DNA of 64,000 nucleotides from Bacteroides sp. AN502(2024) (GTDB lineage Bacteria; Bacteroidota; Bacteroidia; Bacteroidales; Bacteroidaceae), in assembly GCF_041227145.1 (NCBI RefSeq), contig NZ_JBGFSP010000003.1, positions 2,790,001 to 2,854,000 on the forward strand, in the 5' to 3' direction. The notes under the pieces were generated by a model. It searched no databases. It had not been told where the DNA came from and saw only the letters and a program-made list of their open reading frames with translations. Shown in pieces: positions 9,060 to 17,513 of the stretch. Both the position numbers and the translations under genes were made by a program. Positions within the stretch are counted from its first letter, which is position 1, and each line of letters begins with the position of its first letter.

Positions 9060-10892
9060 TTATTTGATGTACTTGATGGTAATTCGCGCGCAGCGGTTCA
9101 GTTTGGCCTTGAGCCCGCGTGTGCTCTTGTCGTCTACGCGGCCAATGGGTTCGGACAGGACATTGATAGAGAAATCCCCGTGGTTCAGTTCGCCGAACTT
9201 GCCGCTTTCCCGAAGCCACTTGATGGCGGAGAAGGCACGGTAGTGGGAAAGCGCCCTGTTGCGGTCCTGCCCGACCGCTTCCGCGTTCTCTCCGGTATAG
9301 TTGTCCTGGCTGGTGGCAAGACCTTCCGCCTGTACATGTATAATCTGACCGTTCTCCAGTATATCGCGGATGGTGTCCACCGCCTGCCTGTCGCTGAACT
9401 GGCTGATGTACCCCTCGTCACCTACCAGCGCCGCGTACACATCGGCAAAACTGTATAGGACTGTACCTTCTTCCAGCGGCATGTTCTCGCGTACCGTGGA
9501 AAGTCCGGCATGGGCGTTCAGCCCGTATGAGGTGGTCTCCTTGTAGTTGTCACGGCTCAGCAGGGTCTGGGTGCGTGTCTCGTTGTCGATACGGTAGCAC
9601 CATGTCTTGTCTGCTTCGTAGATGGGTGCATAGTAGTACCCTGCCACGTCCTCGAATGCCTGCATGTCGTCGGCGTCCATTTCCAGTGAAAGCGGTCTGG
9701 AGGACATCTCGTAGCCACGTGCCACTCCTGTGGGGTTCTCCGTGAAAGTGGCCTTCTCCGTCGGCACGTTTTCGATCTTCAGCGAGCGCAGCGAAACTCC
9801 TGATTTCAGACGCGATGCCACGGCCGAATTGCTCTTGAATTTCTTCTGGGTGAAGATTCCGCCTGCCAGGTAATCCATAGAATGCACGTCAGCATCTGCC
9901 ACGACCGGGGCATCGTTACGTCCGGAATAGTTGTTCGGATAAAACACGTAGAACGTGAAAGTCCGATACTCGGGACATTCCTGTACAACAGGAACTGGGG
10001 CGGGCACGTTGATGAAGTAGTTGATGTCGTCACCAGGTATGCAACGTTCCCAACCGCGCTGCTTGATGTAATAGGTGGCGCCGATGCTCACGCCGAGATT
10101 GTAGTCCCAGCGATGACCGGCAATGGGAGAAAGGTCGTAGTGGGTCTCGTAGAAACGCCCACGGAGCTTCACGTCAAGGGACCATGCCTTGGCCTTGGTG
10201 AAGAAACGGCTGTACTGTAGTTCCACGTTGCCATACCACTCGTTCTTGGGGCCATAGTAAGGTTTCCCCCATTTCTTGTTTTTCAGTTCCTTGTCATAAT
10301 GATGCACGCCACCGATACCCAGTGAAAGGAGCAGCTGGTTGAAGCGTTCATTGGAATCGTACCCCTCCCATGCGTAAAGGATGCGCGAAATATTGAATAC
10401 TACGTTTGCGTTGATGTCCCACCACTTGGTTTTCAGTTTCCAGTAAGGAGTGCCGTCAGCTTTCACCATGGGGGTGTTCTCGATGCCGACAGCATAAGGA
10501 GTCCATATTTCGGTAAATCCTCGTGAATTGCCCATGCCGAACTGTCCCTTGATACCGAAGCCTGGTGTGAACCACTTGCCGATACCGACTGTGAAATCCG
10601 GTGAAAGCGTCTCCTTGAACTTGCCGTTACCGCTCCAGTCGCCCCGGAATGTATGCACTCCTATATCCCCGTAAACCCACCAGTTGTCCCAAAAGCGGTT
10701 AGTCACCACGCGGTACTGGTCGTCAGTTGGCTGTAACTTGGGTACATAGTCCTTCGCCAGCAAGGAGTCGATCTTCATGAGCAGGGAGTCACGTTCTACC
10801 CGTCGCCACTGGATCTCGTCCAGGTTCTCAATCTGCGCGTACATGTTGCCTGTGACTAACATGCACAGAAATGTAAAGATGGTCTTTTTCAT
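9060..10892 (-). CDS. OmpA-family outer-membrane protein of the capsule locus
   Basis: 610 residues with a signal peptide (FTFLCMLVTGNMYAQ). Residues ~65-300 hold alternating aromatic strands (NRFWDNWWVYGDIGVHTFRG and repeated short tyrosine/tryptophan-rich segments) that fit an OmpA-type beta-barrel. The C-terminal ~130 residues form an OmpA-like peptidoglycan-binding domain (IIHVQAEGLATSQDNY, then VGQDRNRALSHYRAFSAI). It would tie the outer membrane to peptidoglycan near the export channel. A gene of this type often sits between the priming transferase and the export genes in Bacteroides capsule clusters. It lies 30 bases after the transferase stop. Confidence 0.85.
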   Translation of the reverse strand: MKKTIFTFLCMLVTGNMYAQIENLDEIQWRRVERDSLLMKIDSLLAKDYVPKLQPTDDQYRVVTNRFWDNWWVYGDIGVHTFRGDWSGNGKFKETLSPDFTVGIGKWFTPGFGIKGQFGMGNSRGFTEIWTPYAVGIENTPMVKADGTPYWKLKTKWWDINANVVFNISRILYAWEGYDSNERFNQLLLSLGIGGVHHYDKELKNKKWGKPYYGPKNEWYGNVELQYSRFFTKAKAWSLDVKLRGRFYETHYDLSPIAGHRWDYNLGVSIGATYYIKQRGWERCIPGDDINYFINVPAPVPVVQECPEYRTFTFYVFYPNNYSGRNDAPVVADADVHSMDYLAGGIFTQKKFKSNSAVASRLKSGVSLRSLKIENVPTEKATFTENPTGVARGYEMSSRPLSLEMDADDMQAFEDVAGYYYAPIYEADKTWCYRIDNETRTQTLLSRDNYKETTSYGLNAHAGLSTVRENMPLEEGTVLYSFADVYAALVGDEGYISQFSDRQAVDTIRDILENGQIIHVQAEGLATSQDNYTGENAEAVGQDRNRALSHYRAFSAIKWLRESGKFGELNHGDFSINVLSEPIGRVDDKSTRGLKAKLNRCARITIKYIK

Positions 10893-10922
10893 AAATAATT
10901 ATTGTTGTTTTTAACTTATTGG

Positions 10923-11489
10923 CTACCTCATAAAGTCAAGAAGGGTTTTGATGAAGATATACATATCAAGCCCGAATGAGCGGTGGTCTATGTACCATAG
11001 GTCAAGTTTCACACGCCGCGCCATGTCTACATCCGCGGGAGTCTCGCCACGGTGCCCGAGAATCTGTGCCAATCCGGTAATGCCCGGTCTGACCGACAGT
11101 CGTCTCTTGTAATCCGGAATGCGGGATGAATATATCTCCGTATGGTAAAGCATATGCGGGCGGGGGCCGATGATGGACATGTCGCCTTTCAGAACGTTGA
11201 TGAATTGTGGAAGCTCATCCAAGGACGAGTTTCGCAGGAAAATACCCATGCGTGTTATCCGACTGTCTCCGTTCACCGCCTGAAGGGTGTCGGCTTCATC
11301 GTTCACGACCATGGTACGGAATTTCAGGCAGGTAAAGGGTTTATTTCCCAGTCCGCTGCGCTGCTGCCTGAACAGGACCGGACCCTTGGAGGTCAGCTTG
11401 ATGGCTATGCCGATGATGATATAGAACAAAGGGAATAAGGTGCAGATAAAGGCAAGTGAGACCGTTATGTCAAAAAAACGTTTCAGCAT
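10923..11489 (-). CDS. Initiating phosphoglycosyl transferase (WcaJ/PglC-like)
   Basis: 188 residues from the ATG at 11489 (MLKRFFDI), which overlaps the upxY end by 7 bases; an upstream ATG at 11510 would add only MPPGYTT from the upxY end and is less likely. It has a single membrane helix (residues ~8-32), then the full family signature: VLFRQQRSGLGNKPF, CLKFRTMV, SLDELPQFINVLKGDMS, GPRPH and RPGITGLAQILG. It transfers a sugar-1-phosphate from a nucleotide sugar onto undecaprenyl phosphate, starting each capsule repeat unit. No WcaJ N-terminal multi-helix region is present, so it is the short monotopic type. Confidence 0.92.
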   Translation of the reverse strand: MLKRFFDITVSLAFICTLFPLFYIIIGIAIKLTSKGPVLFRQQRSGLGNKPFTCLKFRTMVVNDEADTLQAVNGDSRITRMGIFLRNSSLDELPQFINVLKGDMSIIGPRPHMLYHTEIYSSRIPDYKRRLSVRPGITGLAQILGHRGETPADVDMARRVKLDLWYIDHRSFGLDMYIFIKTLLDFMR

Positions 11490-12055
11490 TGTTGTGTATC
11501 CGGGTGGCACCTTACCGGTTGTATATATTCCGGGCGGACCTCCACACCTACACTGAAAAAACCATTAAGTTTCACGAGCAGGCGTTTGACCTTGGAACCG
11601 CGTGTGGTGAGCAGGTGTCCCTCATAGCCGTCGAGAGGTCCGCCGATGATGCGGATCTCCTGTCCGAACATTTGGGGAGTAACTTCCTCCGGCAGATAGA
11701 ACCGGGGATTTTTCGAGATGTTGACAGCGTGAATGAAACGTTTCATCTCTATGTCGGAGACGGTCATGGGGACACGGTACGTATTGTGCAGCCAGCGATA
11801 TTGAAGCGTTGGTATTCTAGCTACGATCGGATCGAGATTCGTACGTGTATCGTACACGAAAAGCAAGTCCGGCACTAACGGGGTTTCCTCAATGACTTTT
11901 TTACCTTGTCGTATCACCAGCCGCTTTTTTATCGGGGTATATACCGTCATTTTCTTATCCTTTAGCAGCTTGTAAGCCGGACACTTAGCATTGGCTCGTT
12001 TCAGGTCGCGCATCGCAAACCATACAGCCTGGTCGTCACTTTCTTGAAATGCCAT
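11483..12055 (-). CDS. upxY: UpxY-family capsule transcription antiterminator
   Basis: 190 residues. The N-terminus is a NusG/RfaH-like NGN domain (VWFAMRDLKRANAKCPAY, TPLVPDLLFVYDT) and the C-terminus a KOW-like segment (GGPLDGYEGHLLTTRGSKVKRLLVKL). UpxY proteins are encoded first in Bacteroides capsule operons and prevent premature termination in the leader of their own operon. The gene is the first of the operon and is preceded by a ~155-nt leader and a putative invertible promoter. The usual partner upxZ, which inhibits antitermination of other capsule loci, is not found next to it; the next gene is the priming transferase. Confidence 0.92.
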   Translation of the reverse strand: MAFQESDDQAVWFAMRDLKRANAKCPAYKLLKDKKMTVYTPIKKRLVIRQGKKVIEETPLVPDLLFVYDTRTNLDPIVARIPTLQYRWLHNTYRVPMTVSDIEMKRFIHAVNISKNPRFYLPEEVTPQMFGQEIRIIGGPLDGYEGHLLTTRGSKVKRLLVKLNGFFSVGVEVRPEYIQPVRCHPDTQQC

Positions 12056-12210
12056 TGTTTCGGTTCAGGGCAATTCTATCAGTCCTGCAAGAATCTGTAA
12101 TATATTACATATCAGGCAGTTATTGTTTATTTCTATAAAAGTTAGGGAAGCCTCCCCGCTTTTAAAATGTAGTCTTGTCATCATCCAAAACCAATATTTA
12201 TCAATGCTTC

Positions 12211-12227
12211 TCTTTGTAAGAGAAGTT
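12211..12227 (+). repeat. Left inverted repeat of invertible capsule promoter
   Basis: TCTTTGTAAGAGAAGTT; its exact reverse complement is at 12402-12418. The left site lies inside an almost self-complementary unit (CTTCTCTT-TGT-AAGAGAAG, 12207-12225), the shape of a tyrosine-recombinase crossover site. Confidence 0.85.
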
Positions 12228-12401
12228 TGGTAATTTCGGGTAAATAATAACTTGTTGATAACCAGGGTTTAAGCACTGCATTAAAACATGTTTTAGCTCA
12301 ACACCGATTGTGTAATTACACTTTTTATGCAAACAACTGAAAAAAAATAGGGTTGATTTTCATTGTCTTTTGAGGATTTTTTCGTACTTTTGTACTCTCG
12401 G
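12228..12401. promoter_or_regulatory. Invertible segment upstream of capsule operon
   Basis: 174 bp between perfect 17-bp inverted repeats, AT-rich and without coding capacity. The only good Bacteroides promoter inside it faces right, away from upxY. I see no CAAAnnTA (the reverse of TAnnTTTG) in the segment or in the leader down to upxY, so no competing leftward promoter. Inversion would place the -7 box about 10 bp from the left repeat facing upxY, with a leader of roughly 175 nt. By analogy with known Bacteroides capsule loci this is the ON/OFF switch, here in the OFF state. No invertase gene is in the neighbourhood. Confidence 0.75.
12363..12392 (+). promoter_or_regulatory. Promoter inside the invertible segment, facing away from upxY
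   Basis: A -7 box TACTTTTG (12385-12392) matches TAnnTTTG, with a -33-like TTG at 12363-12365 and a 19-bp spacer. It ends 9 bp before the right inverted repeat. Confidence 0.7.
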
Positions 12402-12418
12402 AACTTCTCTTACAAAGA
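12402..12418 (-). repeat. Right inverted repeat of invertible capsule promoter
   Basis: AACTTCTCTTACAAAGA, the exact reverse complement of 12211-12227 (17 of 17). Confidence 0.85.
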
Positions 12419-12795
12419 AAAATCTCAAATTTGTATAACAGGAATTTAGTGTATTAAAATATTGATATACAACCGCATAATTAATAAAACATAGACCGGT
12501 ACAGCACAGAAAAACTTTTTCCCTTCTTGCTGCCTTCATTGTATAAACGTAGGTTCGTGTGTGACGAACTGCCTCTTGTGGAAACGCATGCAATAGTCAA
12601 GCAACATTTCGATATAGGAAATGATCAGGGACTGCTTTTATTATATCCGGAGTTTTTCAAAGACTGCCACGCTTATGACAAGGCTTTGCGCGGGTATCAC
12701 AAACGTTCGCTCAGTGAAATAAGAATAAAACAGACGGGATGGATTGGCTAGAATTGAATAAGAATTGCTAACTTTGTGTTCTTGATTTACGCTTT
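12419..12795. other. Intergenic region right of the capsule switch
   Basis: About 380 bases. A 74-codon frame at 12527-12751 (plus) has no recognisable domain or promoter of its own and could be a decayed fragment; I do not call it a gene. A -7 box TAACTTTG is at 12769-12776, just before the YjbR-like gene. No terminator hairpin was seen, so transcripts from the capsule promoter in its present orientation could run into the next genes. Confidence 0.5.
12769..12776 (+). promoter_or_regulatory. -7 promoter box of the YjbR-like gene
   Basis: TAACTTTG matches TAnnTTTG 19 bases before the ATG at 12796. A -33 TTG at 12744-12746 is spaced 22 bp, slightly long. Confidence 0.5.
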
Positions 12796-13170
12796 ATGAA
12801 CATAGAAGAGTTTAGAGCCTACTGTCTCTCTTTTAAGGGAGTGCATGATAAAATGCCGTTTGAAAAAGCTACATCCGAGTATGACAGAAACCTGCTGGTC
12901 TTTTATGTAGCAGATAAATGGTTTTGTTTCGTGAATGTGGATGTTTTTGATTTCTGCAATATAAAGTGCATTCCGGAGCAGATAGAAGAATTGCAGGACA
13001 AATATGAAGGAGTGAAACCCGGTTATCACATGAATAAGAGGCATTGGATGAGTGTTTACTTTAATGAAGATGTGCCGGATAAGATGATCAGAGAACTGGT
13101 GAAAAAGTCGTATGATATTGTTGTCAGTTCCTTATCAAAGAAAGAGAAAGAAGAGCTGGGTGCAATGTAG
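12796..13170 (+). CDS. MmcQ/YjbR family protein
   Basis: 124 residues covering the whole small YjbR fold: an N-terminal EFRAYCLSFKGV helix, the MPFEKATSEYD strand region, a short FYVADKWFCFVNVDV hairpin, and the hallmark PGYHMNKRHWMSVYF followed by the C-terminal helix. Members have a CyaY-like DNA-binding-type fold; their molecular role is poorly defined. It has its own -7 box and is followed by the HD-hydrolase gene after 182 bases. It may receive read-through from the invertible promoter when that faces right. Confidence 0.88.
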   Translation: MNIEEFRAYCLSFKGVHDKMPFEKATSEYDRNLLVFYVADKWFCFVNVDVFDFCNIKCIPEQIEELQDKYEGVKPGYHMNKRHWMSVYFNEDVPDKMIRELVKKSYDIVVSSLSKKEKEELGAM

Positions 13171-13352
13171 AAAAAGAAGAACTGATCCGTCTGTTCTGCT
13201 TCTGTAACAATTTGACTGCTTACACACATTGGAAACAGCATAATGGACAGAAATGTAGGAATGAAGGAAACTTTGGTTGGTATATCGGTGATTTTTTTGT
13301 AATATTGCACAAAAATATTCATTTCTCGTCAAGAGAGCAAAACATAAAGTAC

Positions 13353-13889
13353 ATGAATCCATACGAAATCATTGATAAATATTATCCGAAGAATACGCAG
13401 CAGAGGCAAATCTTAGTAATACACAGTTTGTCAGTGTCCGGAAAAGCAATGAAAATGCTGGATGCTCATCCCGAACTACATTTAAACCGGAGTTTTGTGA
13501 AAGAAGCCGCTCTGTTGCATGATATTGGTATTTTTCAGACTGATGCTTCTACCATTCAGTGTTTTGGTATCCATCCTTACATTGCGCATGGGTATTTGGG
13601 AGCTGAAATTTTGCGGGCGGAAGGTTTTCCGCAACACGCACTGGTTTGTGAACGTCATACGGGAGCCGGACTTTCGTTAAAGGATATTATTGCTCAACAA
13701 CTCCCTGTTCCCCATCGTGAGATGCTACCTGTCACCTTGGAAGAGCAATTGATTTGTTTTGCGGATAAATTCTTTTCTAAAACCCATTTGGATGAAGAGA
13801 AAACAGTAGAGAAAGCCCGGCAAAGTATTGCAAAATATGGTGAAGAAGGGCTAAGCCGCTTTGATAGATGGTGTTCTCTTTTTTTATAG
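13353..13889 (+). CDS. HD-domain hydrolase
   Basis: 178 residues from the ATG at 13353 (MNPYEII). The frame stays open back to 13212 but that part reads as non-coding, low-quality peptide. The HD pattern is complete: a first histidine in VIHSLSVSGKAM, ALLHDIGIF with the HD pair near residue 66, CERHTGAG, and a final aspartate in ICFADKFFS. The family hydrolyses phosphate esters of nucleotides or similar substrates using a metal ion; this short single-domain form resembles the YedJ-like group often annotated as phosphohydrolase. The substrate cannot be inferred. Confidence 0.87.
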   Translation: MNPYEIIDKYYPKNTQQRQILVIHSLSVSGKAMKMLDAHPELHLNRSFVKEAALLHDIGIFQTDASTIQCFGIHPYIAHGYLGAEILRAEGFPQHALVCERHTGAGLSLKDIIAQQLPVPHREMLPVTLEEQLICFADKFFSKTHLDEEKTVEKARQSIAKYGEEGLSRFDRWCSLFL

Positions 13890-13944
13890 CACTAAAAAAT
13901 AATTAAATAACGGAGATTCTGACTCATATTTGGTGAAGTTTGTG

Positions 13945-13952
13945 TACTTTTG
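13945..13952 (+). promoter_or_regulatory. -7 promoter box of the lptD-like gene
   Basis: TACTTTTG, 26 bases before the ATG at 13979. No convincing -33 element at the right spacing. Confidence 0.5.
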
Positions 13953-13978
13953 CCACTTCAAGCGTAAACTATTAGTTA

Positions 13979-16696
13979 ATGGCGCCATTGAAAGCAAAAA
14001 TACTTATATCGTTCATACTGCTGATTGTCTTACTGATGCTTCCCGACGAGGCTACGTCGCAGCGTCGAAGAAGAGGAATGATTGCCTCTAATACCGCACA
14101 AACGGATTCCCTCCAAGGAAATGATTCGTTGAAAGCAGATACGGTAACGGTACGCATTGATTCCATCGCACCGGTAAAAAAGAAACAACCACTTGATGCA
14201 CCGGTTGTGTATGAATCTAACGACTCCACTGTCTTTACTTTAGGAGGAGCTGCCACACTTTATGGTAGCGGGAAAGTCAATTATCAGAATATTGAACTGG
14301 CGGCAGAAGTTATTTCAATGAATCTGGATAGTAGTACTGTGCATGCTTATGGTATCAAGGATACTACCGGAGTGGAAAAAGGTAAACCGGTATTTAAAGA
14401 AGGAGATACCTCTTATGATACGGAAACAATCCGATATAATTTCAAAACCAAAAAAGCGGGAATTACCGATATTGTCACCCAGCAGGGAGAAGGATATGTG
14501 ACAGGAAGCAGGGCGAAGAAAGGAGCCAATGATGAAATTTTCATGGAGCATGGACGTTACACAACCTGCGACCATCATGAACATCCTCACTTCTATATGC
14601 AACTGACGAGAGCGAAAGTACGTCCTAAAAAGAATGTGGTAACAGGACCTGCCTATCTGGTGGTGGAAGATGTGCCTTTGCCGTTGGCAGTGCCATTCTT
14701 TTTCTTCCCGTTCTCCAGTAGCTACTCTTCCGGTTTCATTATGCCGACTTATATGGATGATTCGAGCCGCGGTTTCGGCTTGGCAGAAGGAGGGTATTAC
14801 TTTGCCATCAGTGATATCATGGACTTGAAGATGACGGGAGATATCTTCACGAAGGGTTCGTGGAGATTATCCGGATTGACAAACTATAATAAACGATATA
14901 AATATTCCGGTACGCTCCAAGCGGACTATCAGGTCACCAAGACAGGGGATAAAGGGATGCCGGACTATGCAGTTGCCAAGGACTTCAAGGTAGTATGGAA
15001 TCATCGTCAGGACGCTAAAGCCAGTCCGAACAGTACATTCTCCGCCAGTGTAAACTTCTCGACCAGTAGTTACGAACGTTCCAATATCAACAACCTTTAT
15101 AATTCGCAGTTGTTGACTCAAAATACTAAAACATCCAGTATCAGCTATTCTCGTAGTTTCCCTGATATCGGTCTGACTTTATCCGGAACCACCAACATCG
15201 CACAGACGATGCGTGATTCTTCTATTGCAGTCACTTTGCCTGATTTGAATATTACATTAAGTCGTCTGTTCCCGTTCAAACGTAAGAAGGCGGCAGGAGC
15301 TGAACGCTGGTACGAAAAGATTTCCATTAGCTATACGGGACGTCTGACAAACAGTATCCGTACAAAAGATGACCGTCTGTTTAAAGCCGGACTAAGCGAA
15401 TGGGAAAATGCAATGAATCATAACATTCCTATCAGTGCTACTTTTACGCTGTTTAAGTATTTGCAGGTTTCTCCTTCAGTCAATTATACGGAGCGTTGGT
15501 ATACCCGTAAGATTAATCAGCAATATAACGAGGTGGATCATAAGTTGGAGGCGTTGCCGGGTGATACGCTGAACGGTTTCTACCGGGTATCCAATTATTC
15601 GGCCAGTTTGAGCTTGAGTACGAAACTGTACGGTATGTATAAACCTCTTTTCGCTAAAAAGAAGGAGATACAGATTCGTCACGTATTCACACCTCAGGTA
15701 AGTATTAGCGGTGCTCCGGGATTCAGCAAGTATTGGGAAGAATATACCGATTATAATGGCAATACGCAATATTATTCTCCTTTCACCGGCCAACCTTATG
15801 GCGTACCTTCGCGGGAAGGATCGGGAACGGTCAGCTTCTCTGTTTCTAATAACTTAGAGATGAAGTATTACGATGCAAAGAAGGATACGGTTAAAAAGGT
15901 TAGTCTGATTGATGAATTGGGAGCAAGCATGTCCTATAATATGGCTGCCAAAGAGAGACCTTGGAGTGATTTAAGCATGAACCTACGTTTGAAGCTGACT
16001 AAGAATTACACATTCAACATGAACGCGTCGTTCGCTACGTATGCTTATACATTCGATAAAAGTGGTAATGTAGTAACGAGTAACCGAACAGAATGGTCGT
16101 ATGGTCGTTTCGGACGTTTCCAGGGATATGGATCTTCTTTCAACTATACTTTTAATAATGATACATGGAAGAAGTGGTTCGGTCCGAAAGAGAACGATGA
16201 AAAAGGGAAAGATAAGAAGAAGTCGGAGGATGGTGATGAGGAGGAATCTGACGGAATGGAAGGAGAGGGTGCTACGACTAAGAAAGTTGAGAAAGCGCAG
16301 GCCGATCCGGATGGTTATCAGGTTTTTAAGATGCCTTGGTCATTGAGCCTTAGCTACTCGTTTAATATTCGTGAGGACAGAACGAAGCCTATTAACCGTC
16401 ACTCCATGCGATATCCTTATACTTATACGCATAATATCAATGCAAACGGAAATATAAAGATTTCTAATAACTGGTCGCTTTCGTTTAACTCGGGTTACGA
16501 TTTTCAGGCAAAAGAGATTACCCAAACTTCTTGTACAATAACCCGTGACTTGCACTGTTTCAACTTGTCGGCCAGTCTTTCTCCTTTCGGACGTTGGAAA
16601 TATTACAATGTTACGATTCGTGCGAATGCAAGTATCCTACAAGACTTGAAGTATGAGCAGAGAAGTCAGACGCAAAGTAACATTCAGTGGTATTAA
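13979..16696 (+). CDS. lptD: LptD-like LPS assembly outer-membrane protein
   Basis: 905 residues. A signal peptide (AKILISFILLIVLLMLPDEATSQ region) is followed by an LptA/OstA-like beta-jellyroll (LYGSGKVNYQNIELAAEVI, ETIRYNFKTKKAGITDI) and then a long beta-barrel rich in alternating aromatic strands. The conserved LptD transition VVEDVPLPLAVPFFFFP is present near residue 230. The family inserts lipopolysaccharide into the outer leaflet. An acidic, lysine-rich loop at about residues 740-775 (KGKDKKKSEDGDEEESDG) lies between strands, probably an exposed extracellular or periplasmic loop. A strong hairpin terminator follows. The barrel ends on an aromatic residue as expected for Bam substrates. 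Confidence 0.85.
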   Translation: MAPLKAKILISFILLIVLLMLPDEATSQRRRRGMIASNTAQTDSLQGNDSLKADTVTVRIDSIAPVKKKQPLDAPVVYESNDSTVFTLGGAATLYGSGKVNYQNIELAAEVISMNLDSSTVHAYGIKDTTGVEKGKPVFKEGDTSYDTETIRYNFKTKKAGITDIVTQQGEGYVTGSRAKKGANDEIFMEHGRYTTCDHHEHPHFYMQLTRAKVRPKKNVVTGPAYLVVEDVPLPLAVPFFFFPFSSSYSSGFIMPTYMDDSSRGFGLAEGGYYFAISDIMDLKMTGDIFTKGSWRLSGLTNYNKRYKYSGTLQADYQVTKTGDKGMPDYAVAKDFKVVWNHRQDAKASPNSTFSASVNFSTSSYERSNINNLYNSQLLTQNTKTSSISYSRSFPDIGLTLSGTTNIAQTMRDSSIAVTLPDLNITLSRLFPFKRKKAAGAERWYEKISISYTGRLTNSIRTKDDRLFKAGLSEWENAMNHNIPISATFTLFKYLQVSPSVNYTERWYTRKINQQYNEVDHKLEALPGDTLNGFYRVSNYSASLSLSTKLYGMYKPLFAKKKEIQIRHVFTPQVSISGAPGFSKYWEEYTDYNGNTQYYSPFTGQPYGVPSREGSGTVSFSVSNNLEMKYYDAKKDTVKKVSLIDELGASMSYNMAAKERPWSDLSMNLRLKLTKNYTFNMNASFATYAYTFDKSGNVVTSNRTEWSYGRFGRFQGYGSSFNYTFNNDTWKKWFGPKENDEKGKDKKKSEDGDEEESDGMEGEGATTKKVEKAQADPDGYQVFKMPWSLSLSYSFNIREDRTKPINRHSMRYPYTYTHNINANGNIKISNNWSLSFNSGYDFQAKEITQTSCTITRDLHCFNLSASLSPFGRWKYYNVTIRANASILQDLKYEQRSQTQSNIQWY

Positions 16697-16765
16697 AGAG
16701 GAAACGATAATGAATGTTTAGCGATAACATAAAGAGTCAGCGATAGGTGGTCATAAAAGAAAAAT

Positions 16766-16827
16766 AATGAGCGGTGAACAAGAGACGCATTTATATTGCA
16801 TTAGTTGTTCACCGCTCATTGTTTTTT
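16766..16827 (+). terminator. Hairpin terminator after the lptD-like gene
   Basis: A 16-bp perfect stem (16766-16781 with 16805-16820, AATGAGCGGTGAACAA) with a 23-nt loop, followed by a T run at 16822-16827. It probably also shields the convergent ung gene. Confidence 0.8.
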
Positions 16828-16844
16828 CATTCACCGTTATCTAT

Positions 16845-17507
16845 TTACCATGTGATTTCCGTTTTCCCGTGGGCTTTTAGATAATCGTTTGTACGGCTAA
16901 AATGTTTATTTCCGAAGAAGCCGTTGTAGGCGGAAAGAGGAGAAGGATGGGCGGAAGTCAGTACCAAGTGCTTACTGCGGTCAATGAAAGCTCCTTTTTT
17001 TTGAGCATACGACCCCCATAAGATAAATACCAGATTCTCTTTTTCTTCTGCCAAGGTACGGATTGCGGCATCAGTAAATGTTTCCCAGCCACGGTTTTGG
17101 TGTGAACCTGCTTGGTGGGCACGTACGGTCAGCGTTGCGTTGAGCAGCAATACTCCTTGTTCTGCCCAGCGGGTCAGGTTTCCCGTAGTGGGAGCATCTG
17201 TACCGATGTCGGCTTTAATTTCTTTGAATATGTTTACTAATGAAGGAGGGAAAGGTACTCCGTCATTTACTGAGAAACAGAGACCATGTGCTTGTCCCGG
17301 TCCATGATAAGGGTCTTGCCCTATAATCACAACTTTCACTTTATCGAAAGGACAAAGGTTGAAAGCATTGAAAATCAGTTTTCCCGGAGGGAAAATCTGA
17401 TACTGTCTATATTCGCTTTTGACGAAGTCTGTCAATGCGCGAAAGTAGTCTTTGTCAAATTCAGGTTGTAAATGAGCTTTCCAACTTTCTTCAATCTGTA
17501 CGTTCAT
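16845..17507 (-). CDS. ung: Uracil-DNA glycosylase, family 1
   Basis: 220 residues, normal length. Catalytic motif [14 protein letters not shown] carries the water-activating Asp, the [17 protein letters not shown] segment holds the uracil-recognition Asn, and the C-terminal [13 protein letters not shown] supplies the catalytic His and minor-groove loop. It removes uracil from DNA and starts base-excision repair. The ATG is 6 bases after the (frame-restored) asnA stop, so the two genes are probably co-transcribed with asnA first. Confidence 0.97.
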   Translation of the reverse strand: MNVQIEESWKAHLQPEFDKDYFRALTDFVKSEYRQYQIFPPGKLIFNAFNLCPFDKVKVVIIGQDPYHGPGQAHGLCFSVNDGVPFPPSLVNIFKEIKADIGTDAPTTGNLTRWAEQGVLLLNATLTVRAHQAGSHQNRGWETFTDAAIRTLAEEKENLVFILWGSYAQKKGAFIDRSKHLVLTSAHPSPLSAYNGFFGNKHFSRTNDYLKAHGKTEITW

Positions 17508-17513
17508 AGTCTA

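Noticed and set aside
12527..12751. 74-codon plus-strand frame right of the capsule switch
   Set aside because: No domain, no promoter close by and no ribosome-binding context; not enough to call a gene.
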